Shown in pieces: positions 62,307 through 64,000 of a stretch of DNA of 64,000 nucleotides. A program made the translations under genes and the position numbers. Source of the DNA: an uncultured Arachnia sp. (GTDB lineage Bacteria > Actinomycetota > Actinomycetes > Propionibacteriales > Propionibacteriaceae). Location: the NCBI GenBank assembly GCA_947493705.1, contig CANLSH010000009.1:1-64000 (forward strand), given 5' to 3'. Within the stretch, counting starts at the first letter, position 1; every line of letters starts with the position of its first letter. Below the pieces are notes generated by a model. It did no database searches and was not told the origin of the DNA. It saw nothing but the letters and a program-made list of their open reading frames with translations.

Positions 62307-63092
62307 CTACACATCCGAGAGTGCGGTGCGGCAGGTGCAGTCCGGCTCATCCGGGACTTGTTCCACGATGGCAGCCAGGGCTGTCTTGATGCGTGGCTGC
62401 GCCTCAGCGACGCGACGCCACACCATGCCGGCGTTGACCGGCTCGTCCTGGACCCCCTCGATCCCGGCGTCCAGATCTGAGACGAATGAGATGTTGAGTA
62501 CACACATGGCCTGTTCACAGGCCAACGCCGTCTCCGGATGCTGCGTCATGGACAGCACATCCCAGCCCATCTTCTGGAACCACTGGGATTCGGCGCGTGT
62601 GGAGAAGCGGGGTCCCTGGATGACCACTGACGTTCCGGATGGGTGGAACGTCTCTCCCAGATTCTCGAAAGCCCCGATCGCCAGCGCGCGTAGGTGCGGG
62701 CAGTAGGGGTCCGCCACGGAGATGTGGACCACCTCGGGTCCCTCGAAGAATGTGTCCGGCCGTCCCCACGTGCGGTCGACGAACTGGTCCGTCAGGACGA
62801 ATTGGCCGGGCGCGAAGTCTGCGCGCAGGGAGCCCACCGTCGATGAGGTGATGACTGTGCGGCATCCCAGCGCGTGCAGCGCTGCGAGATTGGCGCGGTA
62901 GTTGATCAGGTGGGGCGGGACTGCGTGACCGGCGCCATGGCGTGTCAGGAAGGCCACGTCGCGTCCGGCGAGCCTGCCGAGCGAGATGGGGCTCGACGGT
63001 GTTCCCCACGGCGTCTCCACCTCACGCTGTTCGGCGTCCTCGATGAGTTCGTAGAGGCCTGAGCCCCCGATGATGCCAATGGGTCCGGTCAC
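62307..63092 (-). CDS. MTA-phosphorylase family enzyme (PNP family 2), probably MTA/MTI phosphorylase
   Basis: A 261-residue trimeric-type phosphorylase. N-terminal IGIIGGSGLYELIEDA, phosphate/ribose motif FLTRHGAGHAVPPHLINYRA, and VVIQGPRFSTRAESQWF. These are hallmarks of 5'-methylthioadenosine or methylthioinosine phosphorylases, producing adenine or hypoxanthine plus methylthioribose-1-phosphate, the MtnA substrate. The GTG at 63092 has AGGAGG upstream. It follows the deaminase-type gene by 17 bases and converges on the mtnA operon. Linkage to a deaminase favours the inosine substrate, but this is inferred. Confidence 0.9.
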   Translation of the reverse strand: MTGPIGIIGGSGLYELIEDAEQREVETPWGTPSSPISLGRLAGRDVAFLTRHGAGHAVPPHLINYRANLAALHALGCRTVITSSTVGSLRADFAPGQFVLTDQFVDRTWGRPDTFFEGPEVVHISVADPYCPHLRALAIGAFENLGETFHPSGTSVVIQGPRFSTRAESQWFQKMGWDVLSMTQHPETALACEQAMCVLNISFVSDLDAGIEGVQDEPVNAGMVWRRVAEAQPRIKTALAAIVEQVPDEPDCTCRTALSDV

Positions 63093-63109
63093 GGTGTTCC
63101 TCCTGGGTG

Positions 63110-64000
63110 TCAGCCGGCGTTGCCCGGCTCGTTGAGTGCTGGGCGGTGCAAGCGTTGCCCGGCTTCGTTGGCGCGTTGGCGGACTGCGGTCTCATCGAGG
63201 GTCGTGAGGACGCCGTCGGACATGAGGCACTGGCCGCCCACAAAAACGTGGGTGACGTCGTTGCCGCGCGCGGCGAAGGTCAAAAACGACGCAGGGGACA
63301 GAACCGGCGTGGCGTGGGGCACGCTGGTGGTGACGGCAATGACGTCGGCGCAGCGCCCCGTGGCCAGTAGCCCGGCATCCGGAAAACCGACAGCGGCGGC
63401 GCCGTCGAGCGTCGCCATCTGCAGGACCTGGCCGCTCCTGATGACGTCCGGCTGCTGACGGACCCCGCGGTGGATGATGGCGGCGGCCCTGATCTCCTCG
63501 AACATGTCCAGCGAGTTGTTGGAGGCTGCGCCGTCCGTGCCGAGCCCCACGGTGAGGCCTGCGGCCAGCAGCTCGGGGAGTGGCGCGATGCCGGAGCCCA
63601 GCTTCATGTTCGACACCGGATTGTGTGCCACCGCGGCACCGTGGCCAGCGAGCAGCTCGATGTCCTCCGATGTGGCGTGGACGGCGTGCGCCACCAGCGT
63701 TGGCACGTCGAAGACCCCCCGGCGCGCGGCGAGGGCCACGGGCGTGGCACCGTGGCTGGCACGACACTGCTCCACCTCGGCGGCGGATTCCGACAAGTGG
63801 ATGTGCACTCCGAGCCCGTGGCGATCCGCGCGTCGTGCCACCTCGGTCAGCATCTCCGGCGAGCAGGTGTAGACGGCGTGTGGTCCGTACCGGATGCGGA
63901 TGCGCTCCTCGCCCTGGAATGTCGATGCCAGGTGTTCGGCGTGGTCCAGGGCCTGTCGGCCGGTCATGGGGTTCACGGAGGCGAATCCGATGGCGTCGAA
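63110..64000 (-). CDS. MTA/SAH deaminase-type amidohydrolase, 5' end outside window
   Basis: At least 297 residues of a TRZ/ATZ-type amidohydrolase. The open frame continues to the window edge, so the N-terminus with the first HXH metal motif is missing. Seen here: metal and substrate motifs GVHIHLSESAAEVEQ, LVAHAVHATSEDIELL, and VAHNPVSNMKLGSGIAP with GLGTDGAASNNSLDMFEEI. These are strongly typical of 5'-methylthioadenosine/S-adenosylhomocysteine deaminases. The product would be methylthioinosine for the phosphorylase encoded next (17-base gap). Confidence 0.88.
   Translation of the reverse strand, partial: FDAIGFASVNPMTGRQALDHAEHLASTFQGEERIRIRYGPHAVYTCSPEMLTEVARRADRHGLGVHIHLSESAAEVEQCRASHGATPVALAARRGVFDVPTLVAHAVHATSEDIELLAGHGAAVAHNPVSNMKLGSGIAPLPELLAAGLTVGLGTDGAASNNSLDMFEEIRAAAIIHRGVRQQPDVIRSGQVLQMATLDGAAAVGFPDAGLLATGRCADVIAVTTSVPHATPVLSPASFLTFAARGNDVTHVFVGGQCLMSDGVLTTLDETAVRQRANEAGQRLHRPALNEPGNAG

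Overview
The window is high-GC chromosomal DNA from a Gram-positive actinobacterium. Supporting signs are frequent GTG starts, tightly overlapping ATGA operons, an adjacent lhr-nei pair as known from mycobacteria, lipoproteins with actinobacterial lipoboxes, and an LPXTG-like surface protein. The gene content (respiratory nitrite ammonification with system II cytochrome biogenesis, 2-hydroxyacid oxidoreductase, GH65 phosphorylase) would fit Propionibacteriaceae such as Tessaracoccus; that placement is inference. No tRNA, rRNA, CRISPR array, insertion sequence or prophage gene was recognised.

Layout. 1-660: a nine-unit 53-bp tandem repeat array leading into the promoter of a GntR(YtrA)-ABC exporter operon (673-2620). 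2617-3187 (minus): a ribbon-helix-helix gene preceded by a small toxin-like gene broken by a one-base frameshift. 3224-6118: a large FAD/Fe-S 2-hydroxyacid dehydrogenase. 6250-15158 (minus): a respiratory block made of a NarXL-like sensor kinase/response regulator, NrfH and NrfA, a TPR protein, CcdA, ResB, CcsB and a TlpA-like thioredoxin, i.e. regulation, enzyme and haem-attachment machinery together. 15352-24582: acyl-CoA ligase, thioesterase, ribulokinase, sirtuin, membrane proteins and a Nei glycosylase. 24569-29197: giant helicase Lhr overlapping nei. 29291-29503: a second 53-bp-period repeat array. 29584-31032: 6-phosphogluconate dehydrogenase. 31356-34620: a sugar ABC importer (binding lipoprotein, two permeases, no ATPase). 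35541-38595: pyrimidine operon pyrR-pyrB-pyrC behind a small membrane protein. 38651-45312: aminopeptidase N, NAD+ DNA ligase, Eis-like acetyltransferase, RpiB. 45484-47551: ECF sigma, anti-sigma and a DUF4397 surface protein. 47682-53135: second Fpg/Nei glycosylase and a beta-phosphoglucomutase/GH65 phosphorylase pair with an unknown third gene. 53378-54868: secreted lysozyme-fold-like protein with a duplicated C-terminal domain.

55142-64000: the most coherent accessory system. A seven-gene plus-strand operon (MtnA-type isomerase, BMP nucleoside-binding lipoprotein, ABC ATPase, two permeases, DUF985 cupin, nucleoside phosphorylase) faces a minus-strand pair (MTA-phosphorylase-family enzyme and an MTA/SAH-deaminase-type amidohydrolase running off the window). 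Together these look like uptake and salvage of 5'-methylthioadenosine or related 5'-deoxynucleosides through an inosine intermediate, ending at methylthioribulose-1-phosphate; the genes for later steps are not in the window. A perfect 10-bp inverted repeat lies at the predicted transcription start of the operon.

Regulatory DNA that stands out: an inverted-repeat operator in front of the YtrA gene, a LacI-type palindrome before araB, nested inverted repeats before the sugar importer, a perfect 16-bp hairpin inside that operon, and an ECF-like promoter plus a 16-bp palindrome before the DUF4397 gene.
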